In this document: piece after piece, positions 1 through 7,293 of the stretch
How positions within the stretch are numbered: position 1 is the first letter of the stretch
How the letters are laid out: every line of letters begins with the position of its first letter
The notes under the pieces: model-generated
The model's database searches: none
What the model saw: the letters and a program-made list of their open reading frames with translations, nothing else
What the model was told of the DNA's origin: nothing
Assembly (NCBI GenBank): GCA_025928545.1
Contig: JAICJH010000017.1
Span: 40,861-104,860 of the forward strand
DNA length: 64,000 nucleotides
Reading direction: 5' to 3'
Source of the DNA: Bryobacteraceae bacterium
Lineage (GTDB): Bacteria > Acidobacteriota > Terriglobia > Bryobacterales > Bryobacteraceae
Position numbers and translations under genes: made by a program

Positions 1-2
1 CA

Positions 3-149
3 TGGCCTGTGAGAGTCCGGTCCGAAGGCTCGGATTTCCTTGTTTTGGGCACGAATGGAGAATGGCGTATCCGCGATGCATCTGGCAACACGTTCGTAAG
101 AGCGATCCCGGAAGCCAGTGGCGCTCCGATCCCCTCATTTTGCAAATAG
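3..149 (+). CDS. 3' end of an unidentified gene, cut by the window edge
   Basis: Frame 3 is open from the first base to a TAG at 147-149 and encodes 48 residues with a natural amino-acid composition, including the stretch SDFLVLGTNGEWRIRDASGN. There is no start codon that suits it, so it would be the C-terminus of a gene entering from the left. I do not recognise the family. The overlapping frame that begins with ATG at position 2 gives an Arg/Cys-rich translation and looks like a shadow. This is a weak call because only 147 bases are visible. Confidence 0.35.
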   Translation, partial: WPVRVRSEGSDFLVLGTNGEWRIRDASGNTFVRAIPEASGAPIPSFCK

Positions 150-208
150 CGTCGATTTCGCAAGCCCGCAGCGCCCAAGCCGCTTTTTCACCCCGCCTCA
201 GCACAGAG

Positions 209-239
209 CGAATCGGAGGGCGAAGAGCGCTCCGATTCG
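209..239. other. perfect 10-bp inverted repeat (hairpin) upstream of the small ORF
   Basis: CGAATCGGAG at 209-218 pairs exactly with CTCCGATTCG at 230-239 around an 11-base loop. It lies between the gene end at 149 and the ORF starting near 300. No T-run follows, so it is not a typical intrinsic terminator. It could be an mRNA leader hairpin, a protein-binding palindrome or part of an old attachment site. Confidence 0.4.
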
Positions 240-300
240 AACGTCTACAGGAATCAGCTTCCAGCGTGACCCGTGGTCATGGATGTAATCTCGAAGCGTG

Positions 301-711
301 ATGGCGAATTTCGAGAAATCATTGTCGAACTTGAGAGAGGCATCCGTCGAGGTGTTGCCAGGGGGCGGATTTCCGGCGCCGGGGCAAGCTTCGATAAAAC
401 TGCTCTTCGCGAATGGAACACGACTCAGCGCGGAGTATTGGCGTCTGGTAATAGACGGTAGGGCTGGCATAAGCAGCTTTGATCACCAGCAGAAGTACGG
501 CCTGCCCGCACCAATCGACGCGGTCAAGAGTCTGAGCGAGATTCTTCAGGACAAGCCGTTGACGAATGCCCTTCTCGACTACAATACTGGCGACCTGCTT
601 TTTGAGTTCGCTGCGAGAATCACGCTTCAGGTGCTTAACTTCACCGGCTATGAGATTTGGGAAATCAATTTTCCGGATGGTACTCGCGAGTACTCTAACT
701 ACGCTAAGTAG
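301..711 (+). CDS. small hypothetical protein, DUF6188-like
   Basis: A 136-residue protein (ATG at 301; a GTG directly before it at 298 is also possible). It has no signal peptide or membrane segment. Two short beta-rich blocks, IKLLFANGTRLSAEYWRLV near residues 32-50 and DLLFEFAARITLQVLNFTGYEIWEI near residues 96-120, flank a helical middle. This arrangement (strand plus 'FxDGT', then 'LxFxF...LxVxxxxxYEAWE') resembles DUF6188-type proteins, small proteins of unknown function that often occur in accessory regions. The family assignment is by eye only. It stands alone upstream of an integrase remnant and in the opposite direction to the DUF488 operon. Confidence 0.5.
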   Translation: MANFEKSLSNLREASVEVLPGGGFPAPGQASIKLLFANGTRLSAEYWRLVIDGRAGISSFDHQQKYGLPAPIDAVKSLSEILQDKPLTNALLDYNTGDLLFEFAARITLQVLNFTGYEIWEINFPDGTREYSNYAK

Positions 712-866
712 CATCCTGCCGGGCATCGCAATCTCGCCTGGGTTTACCCGGTGGAGAGTATTGTGCCCAAAGGCCTTCCCGCTATGCGACCTCCGCCTAT
801 TTGATCGGATCTCCTGGTTGGCAAGCAATCCTCCCTTTCTCAAGGAGGCTACCCAGCACTGCCTTA

Positions 867-1041
867 ATGGAAATCCGGGCTCAAACCGAACGCGATTCCG
901 GGATCGCAGCGAATCTAAAGAAGGGCCGCCGATTCGAAGTGGCGGCAGATGGCTAACCACGAAAGCGCGAGAACGACGGGCTTCTATGATCGCGGCGATG
1001 ATGGCGTTAGCCTTGATGACGTCGAGCGAATCGGGATCTGA
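867..1041 (+). pseudogene. tyrosine recombinase (integrase), degenerate C-terminal fragment
   Basis: Frame 1 from 949 to the TGA at 1039-1041 encodes MANHESARTTGFYDRGDDG followed by VSLDDVERIGI. This is the characteristic C-terminus of phage/plasmid-type tyrosine integrases (MANHES-RTT-LYDR...D-VSLDEVERI), including the catalytic tyrosine in YDR. The preceding piece of the same fold, SGIAANLKKGRRFEVAAD, is in another frame at about 897-950 and runs into TAA at 954. A one-base deletion near 945-948 explains the break. No intact catalytic Arg-His-Arg part is readable upstream. The stretch 713-1050 has no other gene. The remnant marks an old insertion next to the DUF488 operon. Confidence 0.7.
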
Positions 1042-1050
1042 CCCACGCGA

Positions 1051-1491
1051 TTAAGCAATGTGCTGAATCTCGACATTGCTCCAGCGTTCTTTCAGGTACT
1101 CTGCCACAAGCCGCCTGTGGCAGTGATGCGGCTTTTCTTCACTGCACAGCAGGCATCCGCCGTCCAGCAGTTCGGCCGGCGTACTCTCTTCGATGCGGCG
1201 CGCTTTCATCAGGTCGAGAAACTGGCGTTCGTAAAGCCCCCAATCGCCTTTTTTTTGTTTTTTATAGGGATCGAGGATATCGGCGGTGGGCGCGAGTTGC
1301 GGCATGTGCAAATAGTCGATCCCGCAGATCTCCTTCGTGAAGTAGCGAAGATCGTCTTTCTTCGTGAAGCCCGCAAGCTGCGAGACGTTGTTCAAGCGAA
1401 CGTCCACCAACCGCTTTACACCGGAGCTCTTCAGTTTCGTAAAGAAAGTCTCCGCCGATTTTTTCGTAAAGCCGATTGTGAAAATCTTCAT
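1051..1491 (-). CDS. DUF488 family protein (second copy, downstream)
   Basis: This 146-residue protein has the DUF488 layout: an N-terminal strand with Gly-Phe (MKIFTIGFTKKSAETF), the VDVRLN motif near residues 29-34, an internal YF--LxY/H region, and the C-terminal CSEEKPHHCHR signature, where Cys-x-Glu and Cys-His-Arg are the conserved polar residues of the family. The biochemical role of DUF488 is not established; the motif pattern suggests an enzyme or nucleic-acid/nucleotide-linked function. Its ATG overlaps the stop of the upstream DUF488 gene by four bases, so the pair is probably translationally coupled. The two copies are clearly different proteins, not a recent duplication. Confidence 0.85.
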   Translation of the reverse strand: MKIFTIGFTKKSAETFFTKLKSSGVKRLVDVRLNNVSQLAGFTKKDDLRYFTKEICGIDYLHMPQLAPTADILDPYKKQKKGDWGLYERQFLDLMKARRIEESTPAELLDGGCLLCSEEKPHHCHRRLVAEYLKERWSNVEIQHIA

Positions 1492-2117
1492 CCCAATGCG
1501 CTCCGCATAGCGGCGTGGGTCGAGGCCGGTGCCCGTTCCAGCTCGTATGCGATGCGGCTTTCCTGCCGACGATAGGTATCGGCCTGCAGATCCTCAGCAC
1601 TCCGGAACATGTCATCTTCCGGAACGCCCACCATGCGGGCCAGGCGTGATAAAGCATCGGCATGCGGTTCGAGTTTGCCGTTCGCATGGATGTGTTTGAC
1701 GTCGATGCCAGCTGCAGCCAAATAACGCGCCACCAAAATCGTCCTGTGGCACTCCAGCGGTTCTTTCTCGGCGCACATCAGGGCAATTCTGAAGCCCTTC
1801 TGCATTCCATCCTGGATGCGTGAAAGACCCTGCTGGAAAAGATCGGTGCGTGCCAACCGATCATACTGCACCTTGCCATTCTCGTAGCAGCAAGGGTCAT
1901 CGCTGCGAGCGCCGAGCTCTTTGCCGAGAAACAGATAGGCAATGCCGTGGTGCGGAAGAACCTCCTTCAGCTCATCCCGGTTGAACTGAGAATTAATGCG
2001 GCTGTAGGGTTTTGATCGAACGTCGCAAACCGCGGTAATGGCGTGAGCAGAAAGCAGCCCAATGAAGCGCTCCTGTGTATGAGTTGAATGGCCGACGGTG
2101 AAAACGGTTTCCTGCAT
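1488..2117 (-). CDS. DUF488 family protein (first copy)
   Basis: This 209-residue protein starts METVFTVGHSTHT-like (GHST motif near residues 8-11), continues with CDVRSKPYSRINSQFN and ends the core domain with CAEKEPLECHR, the conserved DUF488 Cys-x-Glu/Cys-His-Arg motif. About 50 extra, charged residues follow the core. The gene begins five bases after the dual-OB-like gene and overlaps the next DUF488 gene by four bases, so the three form one operon read leftwards. The arrangement of two divergent DUF488 proteins with one non-DUF488 partner suggests a complex or a sensor/effector set. That is inference; no catalytic activity can be deduced. Confidence 0.85.
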   Translation of the reverse strand: MQETVFTVGHSTHTQERFIGLLSAHAITAVCDVRSKPYSRINSQFNRDELKEVLPHHGIAYLFLGKELGARSDDPCCYENGKVQYDRLARTDLFQQGLSRIQDGMQKGFRIALMCAEKEPLECHRTILVARYLAAAGIDVKHIHANGKLEPHADALSRLARMVGVPEDDMFRSAEDLQADTYRRQESRIAYELERAPASTHAAMRSALG

Positions 2118-2122
2118 TTGGG

Positions 2123-2830
2123 CTATCTCAACAATGGTCGCTCACTGAACACGGCGGCGACAAGTTTGTAACAGCGTGGGTTCTTTTCTTTCAGATTTGG
2201 CTCTGTCAGACTGACACATAAATCGACGTTTTCCAAGGGATATTCGCATACATCCTTCTTGTAGAGCACATCGGTTACCATAGGGTCGGTGATCGACAAG
2301 ACGTATTCTACGTTCTCGTGTTGAAAACGAGCGTGATATTTCTTTTTCGTGACCCCTTCCCACGTGGCCGAGTCCACTATGGCGACACAGTTCCTGGGGC
2401 GAATTAACGTCAGAGAGAAATTTTGCTCCGCGGCCTCGGCTGGCGTGAGGCAATTGTAAAATCCGTGCTCCGTGTCGTTCGCATGGTTATTGATCCATAG
2501 CGACGGCGGCGCTTCCAACAATTCAGGGAGTCGCTCGTATGGCAGCTCGCCTACTCGTTTCCATGGCTTCGCATCGACTAAATGATTTTCGACCTGATGA
2601 TCATGCGGAACAGGCTTAAGCAAGGGAACTTCGATGATGTCCAGCAGCCGCGGAGCCCTTTTGTCACATGAGAACTCGCTCGGCATTACGTGATCTCCCG
2701 GCCGGTTACCTACGGGTCTGATCCAGCCCCCAATCTTATCGCCTTCAAGCCATTCTCTGCCCGCTATACAGCGGCCCGGATGCTGTTTGATCGAGTTCGC
2801 TAAACAGACGACAGTCTTTACGTAAGCCAT
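2123..2830 (-). CDS. dual-OB-like domain protein, first gene of the DUF488 operon
   Basis: A 235-residue soluble protein. It opens with KTVVCLANSIKQHPGRCIAG and contains a GWIRPV element near residue 35, then RLLDIIEVPL, a NCVAIVD strand and a C-terminal YVLSITDP/CVSLTEP pair of strands. This two-part, strand-rich architecture matches what I recall of the 'dual OB-containing' (DuOB) domain annotated next to DUF488 genes, predicted to sense nucleic acids or nucleotides. The recollection was not checked. It leads the operon, with the first DUF488 gene five bases downstream. Composition is AT-richer than the genes from 2.9 kb onward, consistent with transfer. Confidence 0.65.
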   Translation of the reverse strand: MAYVKTVVCLANSIKQHPGRCIAGREWLEGDKIGGWIRPVGNRPGDHVMPSEFSCDKRAPRLLDIIEVPLLKPVPHDHQVENHLVDAKPWKRVGELPYERLPELLEAPPSLWINNHANDTEHGFYNCLTPAEAAEQNFSLTLIRPRNCVAIVDSATWEGVTKKKYHARFQHENVEYVLSITDPMVTDVLYKKDVCEYPLENVDLCVSLTEPNLKEKNPRCYKLVAAVFSERPLLR

Positions 2831-2869
2831 TCTGGAATGCGTCCTGTCTCAGCGACAAAAAAATAAGTC

Positions 2870-2897
2870 TACATACATTTTAGGATCACTCCGTCAA
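2870..2897 (-). promoter_or_regulatory. possible sigma-70-type promoter of the DuOB/DUF488 operon
   Basis: Read on the minus strand, TTGACG (2892-2897) is followed after 16 bases by TATGTA (2870-2875), about 40 bases before the ATG at 2830. The surrounding 50 bases are AT-rich. It is a sequence match only. Confidence 0.4.
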
Positions 2898-2938
2898 CAC
2901 CCTCTGAATTGTTGCACCCGTTTGGCAGACGGTCTCGA

Positions 2939-4021
2939 CTAGATCAGTTCGTGGCGGCTTTGCTTTTCCAGAAGCTTGACGATATCGCCGACCTGCTGGG
3001 CTTGCTTGCGATCCGCGATTAGAATCGCGTCCGGCGTATCGACTACGATCAGATCGTTGACGCCGAGCAGCGCGACCACCTTCTTGCCGCAATCGACGTA
3101 GTTGCCCCCGGAGTTCGTGACGATCAACTCGGAGCGCGACGCGTTGCCGCCTTTGTCTTTTGAAAGCAGTTCGTAGACTGCGTGCCAACTGCCTACGTCG
3201 TTCCAGCCGAAATCGTCGCAGGCTACGCCGACTACGTTATCGGCGCGCTGGAGTACGGCGTAGTCTATCGAGATGTTTTCGCAAAGCGGAAATACTTTCG
3301 CTACGCGCGACGCGAACTCTTTGTGTTCAAAGTGCGGCAGGCTTGAGAGCAGCGTCGCCGTCTTCGGCAGGTGAAGGCGCAGACCGTCCAGGATGGTGGC
3401 AGCCTTCCAGAAGAACATACCGGCGTTCCAGTAGAAGTGTCCGGCGCGCACGAATTTCTTCGCCTCTTTCAATTCGGGCTTCTCGCGGAAGCGCTTCACC
3501 GGAACGCTTTCGAGCTTGCCTTCCTGCGTGCCTTTGGGGAATTCGATATATCCATAGCCGGTTTCCGGCCAGCGCGGCGATACGCCGAGGACTGCTATGT
3601 GATCCTTCTCCGCAGCCCGAAATGCCGTCCGGACGAGGCTCAAGAAACGCTTTGGATTGCCGATGACGTGGTCGGAGGGGAAGACGCCGAAGATCGCGTC
3701 GGGGTCGATGGATTCGAGGATGTGAGCGGCGAGGCCGATGGCAGGCGCGGTGTTGCGTTGGGCCGGTTCCGCGATGATCTGCTTTGCCGGCACATTGGGC
3801 AGCTGGCGAACGATTTCATCGCGCACGAAATCGTTGGTCAGGATCCAGATCCGCTCCGGCGGGATGATCGGCGCCAGGCGCTCGACAGTCGCCTGAATGA
3901 GGGTGGCATCACCAACCCCGATATTGAGAACCTGTTTCGCGTTGTGTTTGCGGCTGCGCGGCCAGAAGCGCGTGCCACGGCCACCAGCCAGGATCAGGCC
4001 GTAGTAGTTTTGTTTTGCCAT
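2939..4021 (-). CDS. manC: mannose-1-phosphate guanylyltransferase (GDP-mannose pyrophosphorylase)
   Basis: The 360-residue protein makes GDP-mannose from mannose-1-phosphate and GTP, supplying cell-surface polysaccharide synthesis. The nucleotidyltransferase signature LILAGGRGTRFWPRSR lies at residues 9-24. Further family motifs are EPAQRNTAPAIGLAA, FPSDHVI, ETGYGYIE, REKP, FYWNAGMFFW and FGWNDVGSW. The length fits the monofunctional form; the C-terminal mannose-6-phosphate isomerase (cupin) half of longer ManC/AlgA proteins is absent. The gene lies 35 bases downstream of the HNH endonuclease gene in the same direction. No other sugar-nucleotide or polysaccharide gene is adjacent, so the product's pathway is not shown by context. 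Confidence 0.93.
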   Translation of the reverse strand: MAKQNYYGLILAGGRGTRFWPRSRKHNAKQVLNIGVGDATLIQATVERLAPIIPPERIWILTNDFVRDEIVRQLPNVPAKQIIAEPAQRNTAPAIGLAAHILESIDPDAIFGVFPSDHVIGNPKRFLSLVRTAFRAAEKDHIAVLGVSPRWPETGYGYIEFPKGTQEGKLESVPVKRFREKPELKEAKKFVRAGHFYWNAGMFFWKAATILDGLRLHLPKTATLLSSLPHFEHKEFASRVAKVFPLCENISIDYAVLQRADNVVGVACDDFGWNDVGSWHAVYELLSKDKGGNASRSELIVTNSGGNYVDCGKKVVALLGVNDLIVVDTPDAILIADRKQAQQVGDIVKLLEKQSRHELI

Positions 4022-4056
4022 TACCAGACAACATTAGCAAGCGCGGGCCGCAGGCT

Positions 4057-4689
4057 TTACTGGAGGCTGTCGCGCTTACCACGGTTGCAGGGGACGCAAA
4101 GGGTCTGGAAGTTTTCGATCGTGTCGGTGCCGCCCTTGCTGAGGGGGATGATGTGATCGATTTCGAGTTCCACGCCCGAGCGGCGGCAGATCTGGCAGGT
4201 GTATTGATCGCGTTTGAAGATCAGGAAGCGCTTGCGGTCCGAAATCGTTTTCCGGCCGCGGACCGTCTCCACGGGTCCGGCAGGCGGTATCGCGATGACG
4301 AACTTGTTGGCTTCGAGCAGGGCTTTCCGCCAGGTGCCAAAGCGGCCTGCAATCGTGCAGGGGGCCAGTTCGAAGCCATATTTCCGAAGATCGGTCGTGT
4401 AAGGGCTGCGGCCCTTGTCTTTCAGGGTCATCGCCCAGAGGTCCGCAACGATGCGGAGCAATTCGTCGTTGGTCCATCTCTTGACGGGCGGCATGTCGAG
4501 TTTGGCCGCTTCGCAGGCTTTGGGCAGGCTGCCGAATTTCAGGATCACGGTGCGCGGATGAACGCGGCCGAAGCGTCTGATGTCTCTCATTGAGACGGTG
4601 GATTTGCCGGTAACTCTGGCGATGCGCCGCAGCTCGGCGGCGATGGTCGGCAGATCGTACGACTCCAGAAAATCAATGTTGTAAGCCAT
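4057..4689 (-). CDS. HNH endonuclease with homing-endonuclease-associated repeats
   Basis: The 210-residue protein has two parts. The first 140 residues contain two copies of a helical module (DIRRFGRVHPRTVILKFGS then DLRKYGFELAPCTIAGRFGT, each followed by WxxAxxxA-like helices), typical of HNH-associated 'homing endonuclease associated repeat' DNA-binding units. The last 50 residues are an HNH nuclease: zinc cysteines C165/C168 and C198/C201, and the catalytic DH at 178-179 in EIDHIIPLSKGG. A good ribosome site (AGGAG) precedes the ATG. No intron or intein is visible around it, so it looks like a free-standing nuclease. Its natural target is unknown. Confidence 0.85.
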   Translation of the reverse strand: MAYNIDFLESYDLPTIAAELRRIARVTGKSTVSMRDIRRFGRVHPRTVILKFGSLPKACEAAKLDMPPVKRWTNDELLRIVADLWAMTLKDKGRSPYTTDLRKYGFELAPCTIAGRFGTWRKALLEANKFVIAIPPAGPVETVRGRKTISDRKRFLIFKRDQYTCQICRRSGVELEIDHIIPLSKGGTDTIENFQTLCVPCNRGKRDSLQ

Positions 4690-4817
4690 GTAATACTACT
4701 TCTCCTCGCCTGGAGAGTAGCGGACAGGGCGCGGGGGTTGGGATTATTTTTGGGCTATCTGGCTGAAAAATAAGGCCGATAAATCTTTAATTAGGCACTT
4801 TACGAACCAAGCGCCAT

Positions 4818-5564
4818 TTACAAAACAGGGTAAGAATGAATCAGCCGGAACGTGCGGCTCCAGCGGGTCTTGGTGGGGAAATGGATCACCATATCGATCA
4901 GGTGCGGCAGGCCCACACCAGGGCTGGTGAGTTCGTCCGTACTCGCCTCATAAGACCAGTAGATGACCAAAGGCTTGCCGATGATATTTTCGCGCGGCAC
5001 CAGTCCCCAGAAGCGGCTGTCGGAGGAATTATCGCGGTTGTCGCCCATGGCGAAATAAAAGCCGTTGGGCACTACGAGATCGCCATTCTGAACGTTCTCC
5101 GCCAGCATTTTTTCGGCGCGCGGGAACACGCCATATTCCACAGCGGCCCTGGGGAAGTTGTCGGCATAGTGCGAAGGCGGGCGGGTATATGCGACGTAAG
5201 GCTCGTTCAGCGGATGGCCGTTGAGAAAGACCTGGCGATCTTCCAGATGAATGTGATCGCCGGGCACGCCCATGACGCGCTTCACAAAATTCTGGCGAAT
5301 GTCGATGGGATAGCGGAAAACGATAATGTCGCCGCGCTTAACTTCGCTGTAGGGCAGCAGATGAGAGGTGACGGCGTCAGACGGGGCGTAGGCCAGTTTA
5401 TCGACCAGCAGGTGGTCGCCAACCAGCAACGTCTCTTCCATGGAGCCGCTGGGAATCACGAAGGCCTGGGCCAGAGTCGTGGTCCCGAACAGCAGCAGAA
5501 TAAAGGTAACGGACCATTCGGCGATAAAACCGCGCGCGGGTTCCTGTTCTTGTTTCGAAGGCAT
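4818..5564 (-). CDS. lepB: signal peptidase I, second tandem copy
   Basis: This membrane-bound serine protease (248 residues) removes signal peptides from exported proteins. One membrane segment (residues 18-37) precedes the catalytic serine S41 in PSGSMEETL; the general-base lysine is K95 in FVKRVMGVPGD; box E is FAMGDNRDNSSDSR. The C-terminus carries an unusual HFPTKTRW-RTFRLI tail shared with its neighbour. It starts three bases after the stop of the other copy and is very similar to it along the whole length, differing mainly at the N-terminus, which is 20 residues shorter, and in the loop near residues 115-145. This is a tandem duplication with both active sites retained. Confidence 0.95.
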   Translation of the reverse strand: MPSKQEQEPARGFIAEWSVTFILLLFGTTTLAQAFVIPSGSMEETLLVGDHLLVDKLAYAPSDAVTSHLLPYSEVKRGDIIVFRYPIDIRQNFVKRVMGVPGDHIHLEDRQVFLNGHPLNEPYVAYTRPPSHYADNFPRAAVEYGVFPRAEKMLAENVQNGDLVVPNGFYFAMGDNRDNSSDSRFWGLVPRENIIGKPLVIYWSYEASTDELTSPGVGLPHLIDMVIHFPTKTRWSRTFRLIHSYPVL

Positions 5565-5567
5565 AGG

Positions 5568-6374
5568 TTACTTAACGGGATACGGACGGATGAGACGGAA
5601 AGTTCGGGCCCAGCGGGTCTTGGTTGGGAAATGGATGACGACGTCGATGAGATGGGAAACCGTCGCACCGGGATTCGACAGGTCCTCCGTGCTGGCATCG
5701 TAGGACCAGTAAATGACCAGCGGTTTGCCGATGATGTTTTCGCGCGGCACAAACCCCCAGTAGCGGCTATCGAGCGAATAATCGCGATTGTCGCCCATGG
5801 CGAAGAAATAGCCGCGAGGCACCTCGATCTCGCCGTTCTTCACGTGGTGGTCCAACATGTCGTGAGCGCCGGGATAGATGGAAGTATTGGGATCGTTGGG
5901 GAAATTGTCGCGGTAGGAGTCTGTATATTCGGTTTTGTGAACGACGTAGGGCTCGTCGAGCAAGTGACCGTTCAGCCAGACTCGTTTGTTCTCGAGGTGA
6001 ATGCGGTCGCCGGCGACGCCCATCACACGCTTGACGAAGGTTTGCTTGATGTCTTCCGGATAGCGGAAGACAATAATGTCGCCGCGGTGCGGATCGCTGT
6101 AGGGCAGCATGTATTTCGTCACGGGACCGGCGGGCGCGTAGGCCAGTTTGTCGACCAGAAGATGGTCGCCGATCAGCAGGGTATCTTCCATGGAACCTGT
6201 CGGAATGACAAACGCCTGGACCAGGGTGGTGGTGCCAAACAGGAGAAGAATGATGGTAACGGTCCACTCGGCGATAAAACCGCGGGGCGGCTCAGGCGGG
6301 GGGGATGAAGGCTGCGGTTCCACCACGTTTGCGGCCGCGGTGTTCTCCGTAATAGCTGTTTCCGATTGATCCAC
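5568..6374 (-). CDS. lepB: signal peptidase I, first tandem copy
   Basis: A 268-residue type I signal peptidase. A Pro/Glu-rich cytoplasmic tail (residues 1-31) precedes the membrane segment (about 35-56). The catalytic serine is S61 in PTGSMEDTL and the lysine K115 in FVKRVMGVAGD; box E reads FAMGDNRDYSLDSR. It is the first gene of the pair and shares the TKTRWARTFRLI C-terminus with the second copy. The two may differ in substrate choice, since the variable loop between the lysine motif and box E is where they diverge most. Transcription probably starts in the 60-base gap shared with the divergent transporter pair. Confidence 0.95.
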   Translation of the reverse strand: MDQSETAITENTAAANVVEPQPSSPPPEPPRGFIAEWTVTIILLLFGTTTLVQAFVIPTGSMEDTLLIGDHLLVDKLAYAPAGPVTKYMLPYSDPHRGDIIVFRYPEDIKQTFVKRVMGVAGDRIHLENKRVWLNGHLLDEPYVVHKTEYTDSYRDNFPNDPNTSIYPGAHDMLDHHVKNGEIEVPRGYFFAMGDNRDYSLDSRYWGFVPRENIIGKPLVIYWSYDASTEDLSNPGATVSHLIDVVIHFPTKTRWARTFRLIRPYPVK

Positions 6375-6434
6375 TACTTTTCATTGTAGCGGCAGGGGCT
6401 GTTATTCTGAGGGGACTGGCGTAAACGCGATTTC

Positions 6435-6884
6435 ATGACCGGTTCCACTACACTTCCGCCCAGTCCCGGAGCCGCTTCGCGATCGTCTGTCGCGCCGGAC
6501 CGCAGGCCCATTTACATGGTCCTGGGGTGCACGGTGTTCGCGGCCTTCGCCCAGGTGCTGCTGAAATTCGGCGCCCTGCATCCCATGCCGCCGGTCCACT
6601 TCAACGATTTTTCCAGTATCCTCGGCTTCGTTCAGGCTATGCTCGGCAACTGGCAACTCCTGGTGGGTTACAGTCTGCATGGCTGCAATGCAATGCTGCT
6701 GATTCTGGCCCTGCGGGAGGGGCAATTATCGCTGCTCTATCCCATTTACGCTCTTTCGTATATCTGGGTGGATCTGCTCTCGCTATATTTTTTCCACGAG
6801 CACATGAATGTCTGGAAGGGCGCCGGGATTTTGCTGATTATCGCGGGGGTCGGTTTGCTGGGGAAGGTGAGCACACGGGCATGA
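6435..6884 (+). CDS. SMR/EamA-type four-helix membrane protein, subunit 1
   Basis: A 149-residue protein with an N-terminal polar extension of about 24 residues and four hydrophobic segments. Motifs such as FAAFAQVLLKFGAL in helix 1 and LREGQLSLLYPIYALSYIW in helix 3 match half-size EamA/small multidrug resistance proteins, including the ArnE/ArnF and related paired transporters. Such proteins work as dimers that flip or export lipid-linked or hydrophobic cationic compounds. Its stop overlaps the next gene's ATG by four bases (ATGA), so the two very likely form a heterodimer. The substrate cannot be told from sequence. Confidence 0.8.
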   Translation: MTGSTTLPPSPGAASRSSVAPDRRPIYMVLGCTVFAAFAQVLLKFGALHPMPPVHFNDFSSILGFVQAMLGNWQLLVGYSLHGCNAMLLILALREGQLSLLYPIYALSYIWVDLLSLYFFHEHMNVWKGAGILLIIAGVGLLGKVSTRA

Positions 6885-7234
6885 CGGCTACCCCGTTGAG
6901 TTCGATTCTGATGGTGATCGGGGCTTCCTTTATCGGGTCGTTTGGCGCGGTGTTTCTGAAGCTGGGCGCGGCGCATCTGAATCGGGGAATCCGGGGGCTG
7001 CTGAACTGGCAACTGGCAGCCGGAATTGGCTTATTTCTTGGCTCCAGCATCCCGTTCATTATTGCGCTGAAACACGGTGAGCTTTCGGTGCTGTATCCGA
7101 TGGTTTCGCTCAGCTATGTGTTTGCGATGCTTTGGTCGAAATTGTTTTTTGGCGAGCACATTTCGGCCGGCAAAGTCGGAGCACTTGTGCTGATTGTGGG
7201 CGGGATTGTGTGTATCGGCGTGGGTGGACGTTAG
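6881..7234 (+). CDS. SMR/EamA-type four-helix membrane protein, subunit 2
   Basis: The 117-residue protein starts at the ATG inside the upstream gene's ATGA overlap; the reading frame extends further upstream, but that part has an unnatural composition. It has four hydrophobic helices with GSFGAVFLKLGAAHL in helix 1 and LKHGELSVLYPMVSLSYVF in helix 3, mirroring subunit 1. The two subunits share the same fold but differ in sequence and N-terminus, as in obligate heterodimeric SMR pairs of opposite membrane orientation. A helix-1 glutamate, required by drug-exporting EmrE-type proteins, is not evident, so the pair is more likely a lipid- or metabolite-type carrier than a drug pump. Confidence 0.8.
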   Translation: MTATPLSSILMVIGASFIGSFGAVFLKLGAAHLNRGIRGLLNWQLAAGIGLFLGSSIPFIIALKHGELSVLYPMVSLSYVFAMLWSKLFFGEHISAGKVGALVLIVGGIVCIGVGGR

Positions 7235-7293
7235 CGGGATGCGGAAAAACCTGAATGGCCGCCGATGCACGCGGATGCACGCCGATTAAGGCC

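Noticed and set aside
319..960. 213-codon minus-strand frame across the small ORF and integrase remnant
   Set aside because: Composition is Arg/Ser/Leu-rich and overlaps a better-supported ORF and the recognisable recombinase end.
4836..6308. 490-codon open frame on the plus strand
   Set aside because: It is antisense to both signal peptidase genes, which have complete catalytic motifs; the translation has no family resemblance and reflects the GC-biased third codon position.
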